From: JBCDBY01 sp039182715
GTDB lineage: Bacteria > Planctomycetota > PLA2
Assembly (NCBI GenBank): GCA_039182715.1
Contig: JBCDBY010000181.1
Coordinates: 1 to 9,333, forward strand
Direction of reading: 5' to 3'
DNA: 9,333 bases
The notes under the pieces are model-generated. The model made no database searches, was not told where the DNA came from, and was given only the letters and a program-made list of their open reading frames with translations. Both the position numbers and the translations under genes were made by a program. Shown here piece by piece: positions 1-6,345 of the stretch; position 1 is the first letter of the stretch; each line of letters starts with the position of its first letter.

Positions 1-6
1 GGGGTT

Positions 7-21
7 CCCCCCCGCCCCCCC
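7..21 (-). other. G-tract with G-quadruplex potential after the lipoprotein gene
   Basis: On the minus strand two runs of seven G separated by one C (positions 21-7) follow the lipoprotein stop (35-33) by 11 nt. They fit G3-N1-G3-N1-G3-N1-G3 and could fold as a quadruplex in RNA or non-template DNA. The tract is at the window edge, where homopolymer sequencing errors are also possible. Confidence 0.35.
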
Positions 22-32
22 GCGCCGGATCC

Positions 33-1652
33 CTATTGAGGATCCACTTCCCCTTCCCGGTAGCTGTTGGCCGTGCACGTGGAGACTCCGATCTGGGTAT
101 TCCCGCCCGGGAACACGAAGCCCACCTTGCGCAGCCGGGGCTGACCGGACGGATCCACGTAGACGCCGAGGAATCCTCGCTCGATGTAGTTCCCGGATCC
201 CTCGACGACGATCTCAAACAGCCCGATGTTGGCGGCGCCGACCTCCTGGACATCGATGTCGACGACGAACTCCTGCTCGAGCGTCGCATCCACGGCGTCG
301 ATCAGCACGCGGATGGCCCCGGCCTGCACCGTGCGCACGTCGAAGGACTCGAAGCCGATGATCGAGCCGCCCGGGACGCCGCTGCTTTGGAAGCAGGCGT
401 ACTCGACCATCCACGATTCGTTGAAGGCGGTGACGTCGAGATCCGGTTGGCAGCGGAATCCCTGCGCGAGCACGCCCTTCTCGGCAAAGCCCTGGTTGCC
501 GAACCGCTCGGCGATGACGCGCAGTCCGTACCCGAGCCGCGCATCGCAGTTGAGGAAGAGCCGGCCCTCCTCTCGAAGCCCGTCCTCGGCGGTGAACTCG
601 TATCGGGCGACGTCGGAGCGGGGATTCTCGGTGTTGCCGGGACCGCCGACCGCGGCGGTGAACGACTCGGTCGTGCCGCTCGGGATCTCGCGGCGCGTCA
701 CGTCGAGCTCGTTCCCCTGGCCCAGCGTCACCGTGTAGACGTGGTACGTGAAGCTGGAGGTGCGCTGGTTGCCTTCGACGACGTTGATCTGCGTGGCGAG
801 GTAGAACGTGCCGCGGTAGTCCGCCGGGATCAGCTCGAAGTTTCCTCTCGATTCGAAATCGGGGCACTCGTTCGTGATCGGGCCGATGCCTTCGCCGCCG
901 CCGCCGTTCTCGCCTTCGATCGGTTCGATGTCGACCGACTGGGTCTCGCCCTCGATCTCCACCGTCGCATCGCGGAACTCGATCATGTCCTCGTCGTTGA
1001 GGAACACGACGATCGTCTCCAGCTTGTTTCCGTTGAGAATCACGACGATCTCGAAGTCACCGCCGACCGAGATGCGCGACTGCGGGATCTCGAACGCCGG
1101 CGCGGGGGGCCATGCGCCCGCGATGACCAGCTCGAGCGGCGTCGCAGCGTCGGCCGTCATCGTGAATGCGCAGTCACCGCTGGGATCCGAGAACGCGAGC
1201 GTTCCGGAGAGCGCGAGATGCGTCGCGTCGAACGTGAGCAGCAGGTCGGCCGTTCCGGTCAGGTTCGGGTTGCCGATCAGCGTCCAGAAGACGTCCACGG
1301 TGTCACCGAGTGCGATGCCGTCGGTCGGCGTGTCCGAGAAGATCGCCGTTCCGTCGAAGCTGCCGTCGTCCGTGCCGTCTCCGTCCAGGTCGATCGGAAT
1401 CGTGAAGTCGTACTCGGTCGGTGAGATCGGCGTCCAGGTCACGCCCAGCCTCACGGCCGAAGCGGGATCGGAAGCGATGGCGAGCAGCGTCTCGAACCCG
1501 CCCAGGGTGCCGATGATGTCGTCGAGTCCGTCGGCCAGACAGCCCTGCAGCTCCGCGATCTGTGTGGCCACGGACGCAATCGGCGGATCGTCCGAGCCGG
1601 AGCTGCATCCGCTCAGCAGCGCGACGAGGCAGAAGATGGTGATGGTTCGCAT
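33..1652 (-). CDS. Predicted lipoprotein of unknown function
   Basis: 539 aa. The ATG at 1652 is chosen because it is preceded by GGAGGA (1662-1657) and opens a classic lipoprotein signal peptide: a short basic start (M-R), a hydrophobic core at residues 4-13 and a lipobox L-S-G-C with the lipidated Cys at 16. Residue +2 is Ser, so nothing suggests inner-membrane retention by the Asp rule. The frame stays open upstream to 2156, but that part is a shadow of the kinase gene. The mature protein is acidic and rich in beta-like segments. Residues 88-97 hold an Asp/Gly-rich loop (D-L-D-G-D-G-T-D-D-G) resembling calcium-binding loops, and residues 249-255 a Gly-rich linker that may separate two domains (about 25-245 and 260-539). 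Several Cys (263, 369, 401, 420, 526) in the second part could form disulfides. I do not recognise the family. It lies 55 nt behind the kinase gene on the same strand and may be co-transcribed with it. It is probably an envelope protein; no function is assigned. Confidence 0.85.
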   Translation of the reverse strand: MRTITIFCLVALLSGCSSGSDDPPIASVATQIAELQGCLADGLDDIIGTLGGFETLLAIASDPASAVRLGVTWTPISPTEYDFTIPIDLDGDGTDDGSFDGTAIFSDTPTDGIALGDTVDVFWTLIGNPNLTGTADLLLTFDATHLALSGTLAFSDPSGDCAFTMTADAATPLELVIAGAWPPAPAFEIPQSRISVGGDFEIVVILNGNKLETIVVFLNDEDMIEFRDATVEIEGETQSVDIEPIEGENGGGGEGIGPITNECPDFESRGNFELIPADYRGTFYLATQINVVEGNQRTSSFTYHVYTVTLGQGNELDVTRREIPSGTTESFTAAVGGPGNTENPRSDVARYEFTAEDGLREEGRLFLNCDARLGYGLRVIAERFGNQGFAEKGVLAQGFRCQPDLDVTAFNESWMVEYACFQSSGVPGGSIIGFESFDVRTVQAGAIRVLIDAVDATLEQEFVVDIDVQEVGAANIGLFEIVVEGSGNYIERGFLGVYVDPSGQPRLRKVGFVFPGGNTQIGVSTCTANSYREGEVDPQ

Positions 1653-1653
1653 G

Positions 1654-1678
1654 GGTTCCTCCGTGTGTGGGAGGAACC
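1654..1678 (-). promoter_or_regulatory. SD-sequestering hairpin before the lipoprotein gene
   Basis: In the minus-strand transcript GGUUCCUCC (1678-1670) is followed by the 7-nt loop CACACAC and then GGAGGAACC (1662-1654), a perfect 9-bp stem. The 3' arm contains the whole Shine-Dalgarno sequence and ends one nucleotide before the ATG at 1652. Folded, it should block ribosome access. The structure is read directly from the sequence; a regulatory role is inferred. There is no U-tract, so it is not an intrinsic terminator. Confidence 0.7.
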
Positions 1679-1689
1679 GCAAACGGTCC
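1674..1689 (-). promoter_or_regulatory. Alternative upstream hairpin competing with the SD hairpin
   Basis: In the minus-strand RNA GGACCG (1689-1684), loop UUUG (1683-1680) and CGGUUC (1679-1674) can form a 6-bp stem including one G-U pair. Its 3' arm shares 1678-1674 with the anti-SD arm of the next hairpin, so the two cannot form fully at once. That is the geometry of an anti-anti-SD switch. Its stability relative to the 9-bp hairpin was not computed. Confidence 0.4.
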
Positions 1690-1691
1690 GT

Positions 1692-1716
1692 GTGCGCCGC
1701 CAGGAATTCAGCGCAC
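1692..1716 (-). repeat. GC-only inverted repeat straddling the kinase stop codon
   Basis: GTGCGC (1692-1697) and GCGCAC (1711-1716) are perfect 6-bp inverted arms separated by 13 nt. The kinase stop codon TGA (1710-1708) lies in the loop. It could be a weak mRNA 3' structure between kinase and lipoprotein. No T-tract follows, so it is not called a terminator. Confidence 0.4.
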
Positions 1717-4700
1717 GAATGGACTCTCGCCCGGCTCGCGGACGATCGCTTCGCGCGGCGGCCAGGGGCGCCCCTCGGCGCGGCCGATCCATTCCACGCG
1801 GCAGTGCCCGCCGGAGTAGGAGCCGGTGGCCAGCGCGAGCTGCTCGCCGTCGGGCGCGAACGCGAGTCCCCAGATCCAGCTCTGCGGGCGGTAGCTCCAG
1901 ACGATGCGTCCGTTGTCCGGGTGCAGCAGCCGCAGCCCGTGCGCCGAGCCGACCGCGATGCGCGAGTCGTTCCGGCCCCAGTCGATGCTTCCCAGGCCGG
2001 TGTCCGGGAGTTCGAAGCGCGCCTGCAGCGCCCAGTCCGACAACGTGTAGATCCAGACGAACGAGTCGCCGGCGACGGCGATGCGCCGGCCGTCGCGGGC
2101 GAACGCGAACGCATCCACGGACGAGCCTCCGGTCCGGATGGGGCGACGGGCGGCACCGGTCGCGATGTCCCACAGGTGCATCGTCCCGGTGCGCGCGCAC
2201 GCGAGCACCGACTGTTCGCCGGGCAGGAACGCCACCGCCTTCACGCTGCCGTCCGCGCTCCAGCGGTGCAGCAGCCGATCCGCCTCGAGGTCGTAGAGAT
2301 GCACCTGGTTCGACCAGTCGCCCCAGAGCAGTCGTCGCCCGCTCGCATCGAACGCCACCGTGGTCGCGGCGGCCGTGCGTTCGAAGGTGAAGGCGCGGAT
2401 GAGCGCCCGCGTCGCGAGATCCCACACGGCGACGCGTCCATCGCCGGCGGTCGCGAGCTTCGTCCCGTCGCGGCTGAAGGCGGACGCGTGGGCGCGCTCC
2501 TCGTCCGCCTCCAGGACGAACTCCGGTTCCGATCCGTCCAGCCGGCGCACGCGCACCGTGCCGTCCCAGACCGACACGGCGATCCGCGTGCCGGCGTCGT
2601 CATAGGTGACCTCGCGGGCGATGCGCGGGAGACCGAACCGATCGCTGCGCGTGTCCGGCACCTCCCAGATCTTCGCCGTCATGTCGTTACTGGTCGTCAC
2701 GAGGAACTTCCCGTCCGGGCTCGCGGTCAGCGAGTCGATATCGTTCTCGTGGCCGTACAGAACCGCCTCCACGAGGCCGGCGTCGAGGTTCCAGACGGTC
2801 AGCGAGCCGTTGACGTGCGCGGTGACGAGTCGCCGCCCATCGTCGAGCGGAACCGCTTCCCGGATCCGGGCGGGGCGGTCGGCGAGCAGCGCGGTGCGCC
2901 GACCCGATTCGACGTCCCACACCGCGACGCGCGCGTCGTCGGACGCGGAGACCAGGCGCGACCCGTCCTGCGCGAAGGCGACGTAGCCCACGCCGCCGTC
3001 GTGCGCGTCGATCGATCGCAGCGCGCGCCCGGCCGCGACGTCGAGGACGTGGATCATGCCGTCGCGCGTGCCGGCCAGAAGCCGCCGCCCGGCCGCGTCG
3101 AACGAGAGGCTGTCGATGCCTTCGAACTCGAACTCACAGAGAAGCGTGCGGTCCGGGAGGCTCCACACCCGCAGTTCCCCGTCCTCGTTGCCGGTGGCGA
3201 ACCGCGTGCCGTCGGAGCTGAACACGGAACGAAGATAGGAGCCGCCGGGCATCGACAGCGTGAAGAGGGGCTGCCAGTCCTTCGTCGCCCGGAACTCGAT
3301 CTTGCCGTCCCAGCGGGCGATGGCGACCTGCTCGCCCGCGGGATGGAAGCGCGCTTCGGCGCCGCGCGCAGCCAGCTCCTCGACGTGCACGATCTTTCCG
3401 GTGCGGAACTCGGTGACGACGAAGGTGTTCCGGATGCCGACCAGCGTGACGTGGGTGCCGGCCGGATTGAACGTGGCATCCGCGCGCTCCTCGATGGCAT
3501 AGGTCGCCACGCTTCCGTCCAACCGGTCGGCCAGCACATCCCACTCCCAGCCGCGCAGCGAAGGGCGCGCGTCGTCGAGATGCTCGCGCGCCTCGCGGAC
3601 GTTCTGCAGCCGGAGCGCGCCGTCCGCCGCCGCGATGTGCGCGATGTAGGCCTCCATCTCCTCGCGCGCCCGCGCCTCGCGTGCCTGCAGCGCATACGTC
3701 GAGCTGACCACGACAGCGCCCACCAGGACCGCGAGCAGCAGCATCGACGTCGCGACGAGCCCCGTGTGCCGGTGTGCGAACAGCGATACCTGGTGCGCCC
3801 ACCCGGCCGGGCGCGCCGTGACGGGCTGGCGCGCAAGGAAGCGCCCGACGTCGTCGCCCAGTTGCGCGGCGGTGTCGTAGCGCAGCGCGCGGTCCTTGCG
3901 CAGCGCCTTGGCCACGATTGCGCGCAGGTCCGCGGGCACGCCCGCCGGCAGAGCGCCGGGCGGCTCGTCACGAATCTGCCGCGTCGCTTCCGTGATCGGC
4001 AGGCCCCGCGTCTCGTGCGGAAGTGCGTTGCTCAGCAGCTCGTACAGGATCACGCCCAGCGCGTAGACGTCCGCGCGCGCGTCGACGTCCTCGTTGCCGA
4101 CGATGCACTGCTCCGGGCTCATGTAGGGGGGCGTGCCGAACAGCGCCTGCGCCGCCGCGCCGGATCCTTCGACGCTGGCGATCCCGAAGTCGATGATCTT
4201 CGGTTGCCCGTCGGGCGGGACGAGGATGTTGCCCGGCTTGAGGTCGCGGTGCACCACGCCCTTGCCGTGCCCGTGCTGGACCGCGTCGCACAGCTGCACG
4301 AAGAGCCGTAGCCGCGTCTCGCGCGACTGGCGGTCCACGAACTCCGTGAGCGTCTTCGCCTCCGGGATGAGCTCCATCGCGAAGTAGGCCGCGTCCTCGT
4401 GGATGCCCGCTTCGTACACGTGCGCGATCGCCGGATGGCGCAGCCGCGCGAGGATCTCCGCCTCCTCCCGGAACCGGCGGTGCGTCGCGTCCGAGCCAAG
4501 CGGGTCGAGCCGCACCTTGAGGGCGACGTGACGGCGCGGGCTCTCCTGCTCCGCCTCGTAGACGGTGCCCCCGCTGCCCGACCCGATGGGTCGCATCACC
4601 CGGAAGTGGCCGATCATGACGCCCCGTTCGAGCGGCCGCGGCTGGAGCTGCTCGGGCGCCGACTGCTCGAGAAACGCGCCCAGGCCGCCGTGCGCGGCGA

Positions 4701-4827
4701 GCAGCTCTTCGACCGCGACACGCGTCGGCGGGTCGAACCGCGCGAGGTACTCCGGACGCGCCGCCCCCTCGAGATCGAGGGCGCGCTCGAAGATCCCGTT
4801 GATCCGACGCGTCTGCTTCTCGTCCAT
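1708..4827 (-). CDS. Membrane-anchored Ser/Thr protein kinase with C-terminal WD40 repeats
   Basis: 1039 aa from ATG 4827. It should phosphorylate Ser/Thr on protein targets from the cytoplasmic face. Residues 74-335 form a complete PknB-type kinase domain: Gly-rich loop G-S-G-S-G-G (82-87), VALK with Lys104, catalytic HRDLKPGN (193-200, Asp195), DFG (213-215), and an activation segment ending in GTPPYMSPEQ (231-240). All key residues are present, so it should be active. A single TM segment lies at about 356-378. A helical, Arg-rich linker with a WEW motif (427-429) follows, then WD40 repeats from about 440 to 1015. Blade-ending motifs include VWSL (554), VWDV (636), VWNL (678), IWEV (720), VWDL (801), LYDL (844) and LWDI (885). 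There is room for roughly 12-14 blades, i.e. about two propellers, probably outside the cytoplasm. In-frame TTG 4869 and ATG 4863 lie upstream. The 4827 start is preferred because MDEKQTRRINGIFERALDL resembles the usual family N-terminus, although all candidates have weak SDs (GGGAC here). It is divergent from the sigma factor gene. Confidence 0.96.
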   Translation of the reverse strand: MDEKQTRRINGIFERALDLEGAARPEYLARFDPPTRVAVEELLAAHGGLGAFLEQSAPEQLQPRPLERGVMIGHFRVMRPIGSGSGGTVYEAEQESPRRHVALKVRLDPLGSDATHRRFREEAEILARLRHPAIAHVYEAGIHEDAAYFAMELIPEAKTLTEFVDRQSRETRLRLFVQLCDAVQHGHGKGVVHRDLKPGNILVPPDGQPKIIDFGIASVEGSGAAAQALFGTPPYMSPEQCIVGNEDVDARADVYALGVILYELLSNALPHETRGLPITEATRQIRDEPPGALPAGVPADLRAIVAKALRKDRALRYDTAAQLGDDVGRFLARQPVTARPAGWAHQVSLFAHRHTGLVATSMLLLAVLVGAVVVSSTYALQAREARAREEMEAYIAHIAAADGALRLQNVREAREHLDDARPSLRGWEWDVLADRLDGSVATYAIEERADATFNPAGTHVTLVGIRNTFVVTEFRTGKIVHVEELAARGAEARFHPAGEQVAIARWDGKIEFRATKDWQPLFTLSMPGGSYLRSVFSSDGTRFATGNEDGELRVWSLPDRTLLCEFEFEGIDSLSFDAAGRRLLAGTRDGMIHVLDVAAGRALRSIDAHDGGVGYVAFAQDGSRLVSASDDARVAVWDVESGRRTALLADRPARIREAVPLDDGRRLVTAHVNGSLTVWNLDAGLVEAVLYGHENDIDSLTASPDGKFLVTTSNDMTAKIWEVPDTRSDRFGLPRIAREVTYDDAGTRIAVSVWDGTVRVRRLDGSEPEFVLEADEERAHASAFSRDGTKLATAGDGRVAVWDLATRALIRAFTFERTAAATTVAFDASGRRLLWGDWSNQVHLYDLEADRLLHRWSADGSVKAVAFLPGEQSVLACARTGTMHLWDIATGAARRPIRTGGSSVDAFAFARDGRRIAVAGDSFVWIYTLSDWALQARFELPDTGLGSIDWGRNDSRIAVGSAHGLRLLHPDNGRIVWSYRPQSWIWGLAFAPDGEQLALATGSYSGGHCRVEWIGRAEGRPWPPREAIVREPGESPFVR

Positions 4828-4867
4828 CGTCCCGGCACCAGTGGAGCCGGGGCGGGTGCCCATCGTC

Positions 4868-4883
4868 AAGCGCGCATGCGCTT
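4868..4883. promoter_or_regulatory. Inverted repeat in the kinase/sigma divergent region (possible operator)
   Basis: AAGCGC (4868-4873), spacer GCAT, GCGCTT (4878-4883): perfect 6-bp arms. A 10-bp palindrome GCGCATGCGC (4872-4881) is embedded in it. It lies 3 nt upstream of the TACAAT box, where the spacer of the sigma-gene promoter would be, and just upstream of the kinase starts. A bound dimer could affect both genes. The role is inferred from position. Confidence 0.4.
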
Positions 4884-4886
4884 CGC

Positions 4887-4892
4887 TACAAT
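4887..4892 (+). promoter_or_regulatory. Candidate -10 box for the ECF sigma operon
   Basis: TACAAT matches the sigma-70 -10 consensus at 5 of 6 positions and stands out in GC-rich sequence 28 nt before the GTG start at 4920. No convincing -35 hexamer is seen at 16-18 nt upstream; that interval is filled by the inverted repeat at 4868-4883. The predicted leader is only about 20 nt. Confidence 0.45.
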
Positions 4893-4919
4893 CCGGCTTC
4901 CCTTTCGAAACCGCAAACC

Positions 4920-5513
4920 GTGGGCGACTCCGACCAAAAAACCGCGGGGCCGATTACGCGCGCCCTGGAAGGCATGCGCCACGGTGAGCCGGGCGCGGCG
5001 GACGAGGCGTGTCGGCTGCTCTACGACGAGCTCCATCGCATCGCGCGACTCCAGATGCGTGGCCGTACCGCGGGCGGCACCCTGCAGCCGACGGCGCTGG
5101 TGCACGAGACCTACCTGCGCATCAGCGCGGGCAGCACGGAGTTCCAGGACCGGCAGCACTACCTCGCCACCGCCGCGCGCGCCATGCGCGGCATCCTGGT
5201 CGACTTCGCGCGCCGCCGCGGCTCGCTCAAGCGGGGCGGTGGGCGCGCGCGCATCACGTTGGACGAGGCGCTGCAGGGCGGGGTCGATCCGGTCGCCGAG
5301 ATCCTCGCCGTGAACGAAGCGCTCGATCTTCTCGCGCGAGTCGACGAGCGGCAGGCGCAGGTGGTCGAACTGCGCTACTTCGCCGGGCTTTCCGTGCCGG
5401 AGACGGCCGAGGCGATGGGGGTGTCGGAGCGCAAGGTCCAGCGTCTCTGGAGCATGGCGCGGGCGTGGCTGCTGCGCTTCATGTCTCAGCGGGACGCATC
5501 GTTCCGCCGATAA
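4920..5513 (+). CDS. ECF-type RNA polymerase sigma factor (TIGR02999-like)
   Basis: 197 aa, normal length for the family. Region 2 spans about residues 12-100. It includes LQPTALVHETYLRI (55-68) and the region 2.4-like segment ATAARAMRGILVDFARRR (83-100), both characteristic of the ECF subfamily that accompanies Ser/Thr kinases in Planctomycetota and Acidobacteriota. Region 4 (about 128-185) has VVELRYFAGLSVPETAEAMGVS (148-169) and a recognition helix near SERKVQRLWSMARAWL. It should direct core polymerase to a specific promoter set. The start is GTG at 4920; no SD is visible just upstream, so initiation may rely on a short or unstructured leader. The divergent kinase gene starts 93 nt away. 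The next gene begins 7 nt after the stop, suggesting co-transcription. In this subfamily regulation is thought to involve kinases rather than a classical anti-sigma factor; applying that here is inference. Confidence 0.95.
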   Translation: MGDSDQKTAGPITRALEGMRHGEPGAADEACRLLYDELHRIARLQMRGRTAGGTLQPTALVHETYLRISAGSTEFQDRQHYLATAARAMRGILVDFARRRGSLKRGGGRARITLDEALQGGVDPVAEILAVNEALDLLARVDERQAQVVELRYFAGLSVPETAEAMGVSERKVQRLWSMARAWLLRFMSQRDASFRR

Positions 5514-5520
5514 GGGGGGC

Positions 5521-6249
5521 ATGGCCGACGTGCAAGGCGCCGCAACGCCGTCCGCTCCGATGCTTCCCGCCGAGCAGCAGGCGCTGCGCGCGGGGCTGGC
5601 GCATCCCGCGCGCGAGTTCGGCGGGGTCGTGCTGGGCGGCGTGCTGGCCAGCATCGGCGTGTTGATCCTGCTGATGATCGTGATGGGGCTCTTCGTCCTC
5701 ATCGCAGCCGGGGTCTCGGAGTTCATCTTCGACCGGCCGCTGCGCGCGCCCGGCGAGGCCACCGCCGCCCAGGTGCGTACCGCGCTGCTCGGCTTCGCCG
5801 TCGTCTGGCCTTCTCTCTTCGTCGCGTACGGCCTGCGTCGCTGGCTTCGTGACCGAAAGGAGCGACACGCCGTCGATGCCGGTGCCGAGCCGCTTCGCTG
5901 TCTCGCGACCTTTCGGACCCGCGGGTTCAACACGACCGAGGAGAAGGAGTCGTTCATCAACCCCGGCTGTTTTGGCGACGATCTCGTGGCGCAGCTGCTC
6001 CAGGGTCTGGAGGCCGACGGCGAAGAGATCGATCCCGAGCCGATCGCCGAGGACTTCGGTTGGGCCGGGCGCTTTCGCGGCAAGCACCACGTGATCGTGA
6101 GCTTCCGGCCGGACGACGACGAGGGGGCGGGGCTCTGGTACCTCCACGTGGATCCCGCCACGCGACCCGGCGCCGAGGCGGTGCACCGGGTTCTGGCGCG
6201 GACCGAGGGTGTCGATGGTCTCGGCTGGCACCTCGAGCCGACGGCGTAA
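5521..6249 (+). CDS. Two-TM protein with a soluble C-terminal domain, unknown function
   Basis: 242 aa, ATG 5521, 7 nt after the sigma factor stop. The G-rich tract 5514-5519 lies unusually close to the start but may act as SD. A long hydrophobic stretch at about 35-66 (GGVLASIGVLILLMIVMGLF and onward) and a second at about 86-105 give two predicted membrane spans. The following RRWLRDRKER (106-115) is strongly basic, which by the positive-inside rule puts the C-terminal domain (about 120-242) in the cytoplasm. That domain has the pattern EDFGW (177-181), then alternating strand-like residues HHVIVSF (189-195) and LWYLHVDP (205-212), suggesting a small alpha/beta fold. It contains Cys127 and Cys150. 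I do not recognise the family. Its position in the sigma transcription unit makes an accessory signalling role possible, e.g. tethering the sigma factor or kinase, but no direct evidence supports that. Confidence 0.85.
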   Translation: MADVQGAATPSAPMLPAEQQALRAGLAHPAREFGGVVLGGVLASIGVLILLMIVMGLFVLIAAGVSEFIFDRPLRAPGEATAAQVRTALLGFAVVWPSLFVAYGLRRWLRDRKERHAVDAGAEPLRCLATFRTRGFNTTEEKESFINPGCFGDDLVAQLLQGLEADGEEIDPEPIAEDFGWAGRFRGKHHVIVSFRPDDDEGAGLWYLHVDPATRPGAEAVHRVLARTEGVDGLGWHLEPTA

Positions 6250-6303
6250 GACCCTTTTCTGCAACGACTTAGAGACGCTCCCTGGATTCTTGCGGGCAAA
6301 GTC

Positions 6304-6309
6304 TATAAT
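6304..6309 (+). promoter_or_regulatory. -10 box for the TPR/membrane/regulator operon
   Basis: A perfect TATAAT, 37 nt before the TPR gene start and within one of the few AT-richer stretches of the window. At 16-18 nt upstream the sequence (around CCTGGAT, 6281-6287) is a poor -35 match. The promoter may therefore depend on an activator or be weak. Confidence 0.6.
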
Positions 6310-6310
6310 T

Positions 6311-6322
6311 CAGACTAGTCTG
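6311..6322. promoter_or_regulatory. Perfect palindrome at the transcription start (candidate operator)
   Basis: CAGACTAGTCTG is a perfect 12-bp palindrome beginning 2 nt after the TATAAT box, so it covers the expected +1. The half-site AGTCT also occurs at 6300-6304 on the other side of the -10 box, giving three AGTCT/AGACT elements that bracket the promoter core. A dimeric regulator bound here would block polymerase. The obvious candidate is the winged-helix protein encoded third in the operon (inference). Confidence 0.55.
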
Positions 6323-6345
6323 CAAGCGAAAGAGGAGAACCAAGC

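Noticed and set aside
27..45. Two GGATCC sites 13 nt apart around the lipoprotein stop
   Set aside because: Short palindromes in GC-rich sequence; could form a weak hairpin but without a T-tract or other support.
36..1424. Open frame of 462 codons antisense to the lipoprotein gene
   Set aside because: Arg/Asp/Val-biased shadow with no domain. The minus-strand gene has an SD, signal peptide and lipobox.
1675..1684. 10-mer AACCGCAAAC also present at 4909-4918, flanking the kinase gene
   Set aside because: Short match found after the fact, on the same strand but in unrelated contexts. It could be chance and no longer homology surrounds it.
1653..2156. Upstream extension of the lipoprotein frame (707-codon version)
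   Set aside because: It overlaps the kinase C-terminus, is Ser/Arg-rich nonsense, and would place the signal peptide internally.
874..4311. Open frame of 1145 codons on the plus strand, antisense to the kinase and lipoprotein genes
   Set aside because: The opposite strand has unmistakable kinase motifs and WD40 repeats. The antisense product is Arg/Ala/Pro-rich low-complexity sequence typical of a GC-rich shadow frame.
6221..6258. Inverted repeat TCGGCT/AGCCGA followed by TTTT as a terminator for the sigma operon
   Set aside because: The stem is only 6 bp, lies inside the coding sequence, and the T-run is 13 nt away and short. It does not meet intrinsic terminator criteria.
4866..6299. Open frame of 477 codons on the minus strand across the sigma and two-TM genes
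   Set aside because: Shadow of two plus-strand genes with recognisable protein features; no domain of its own.
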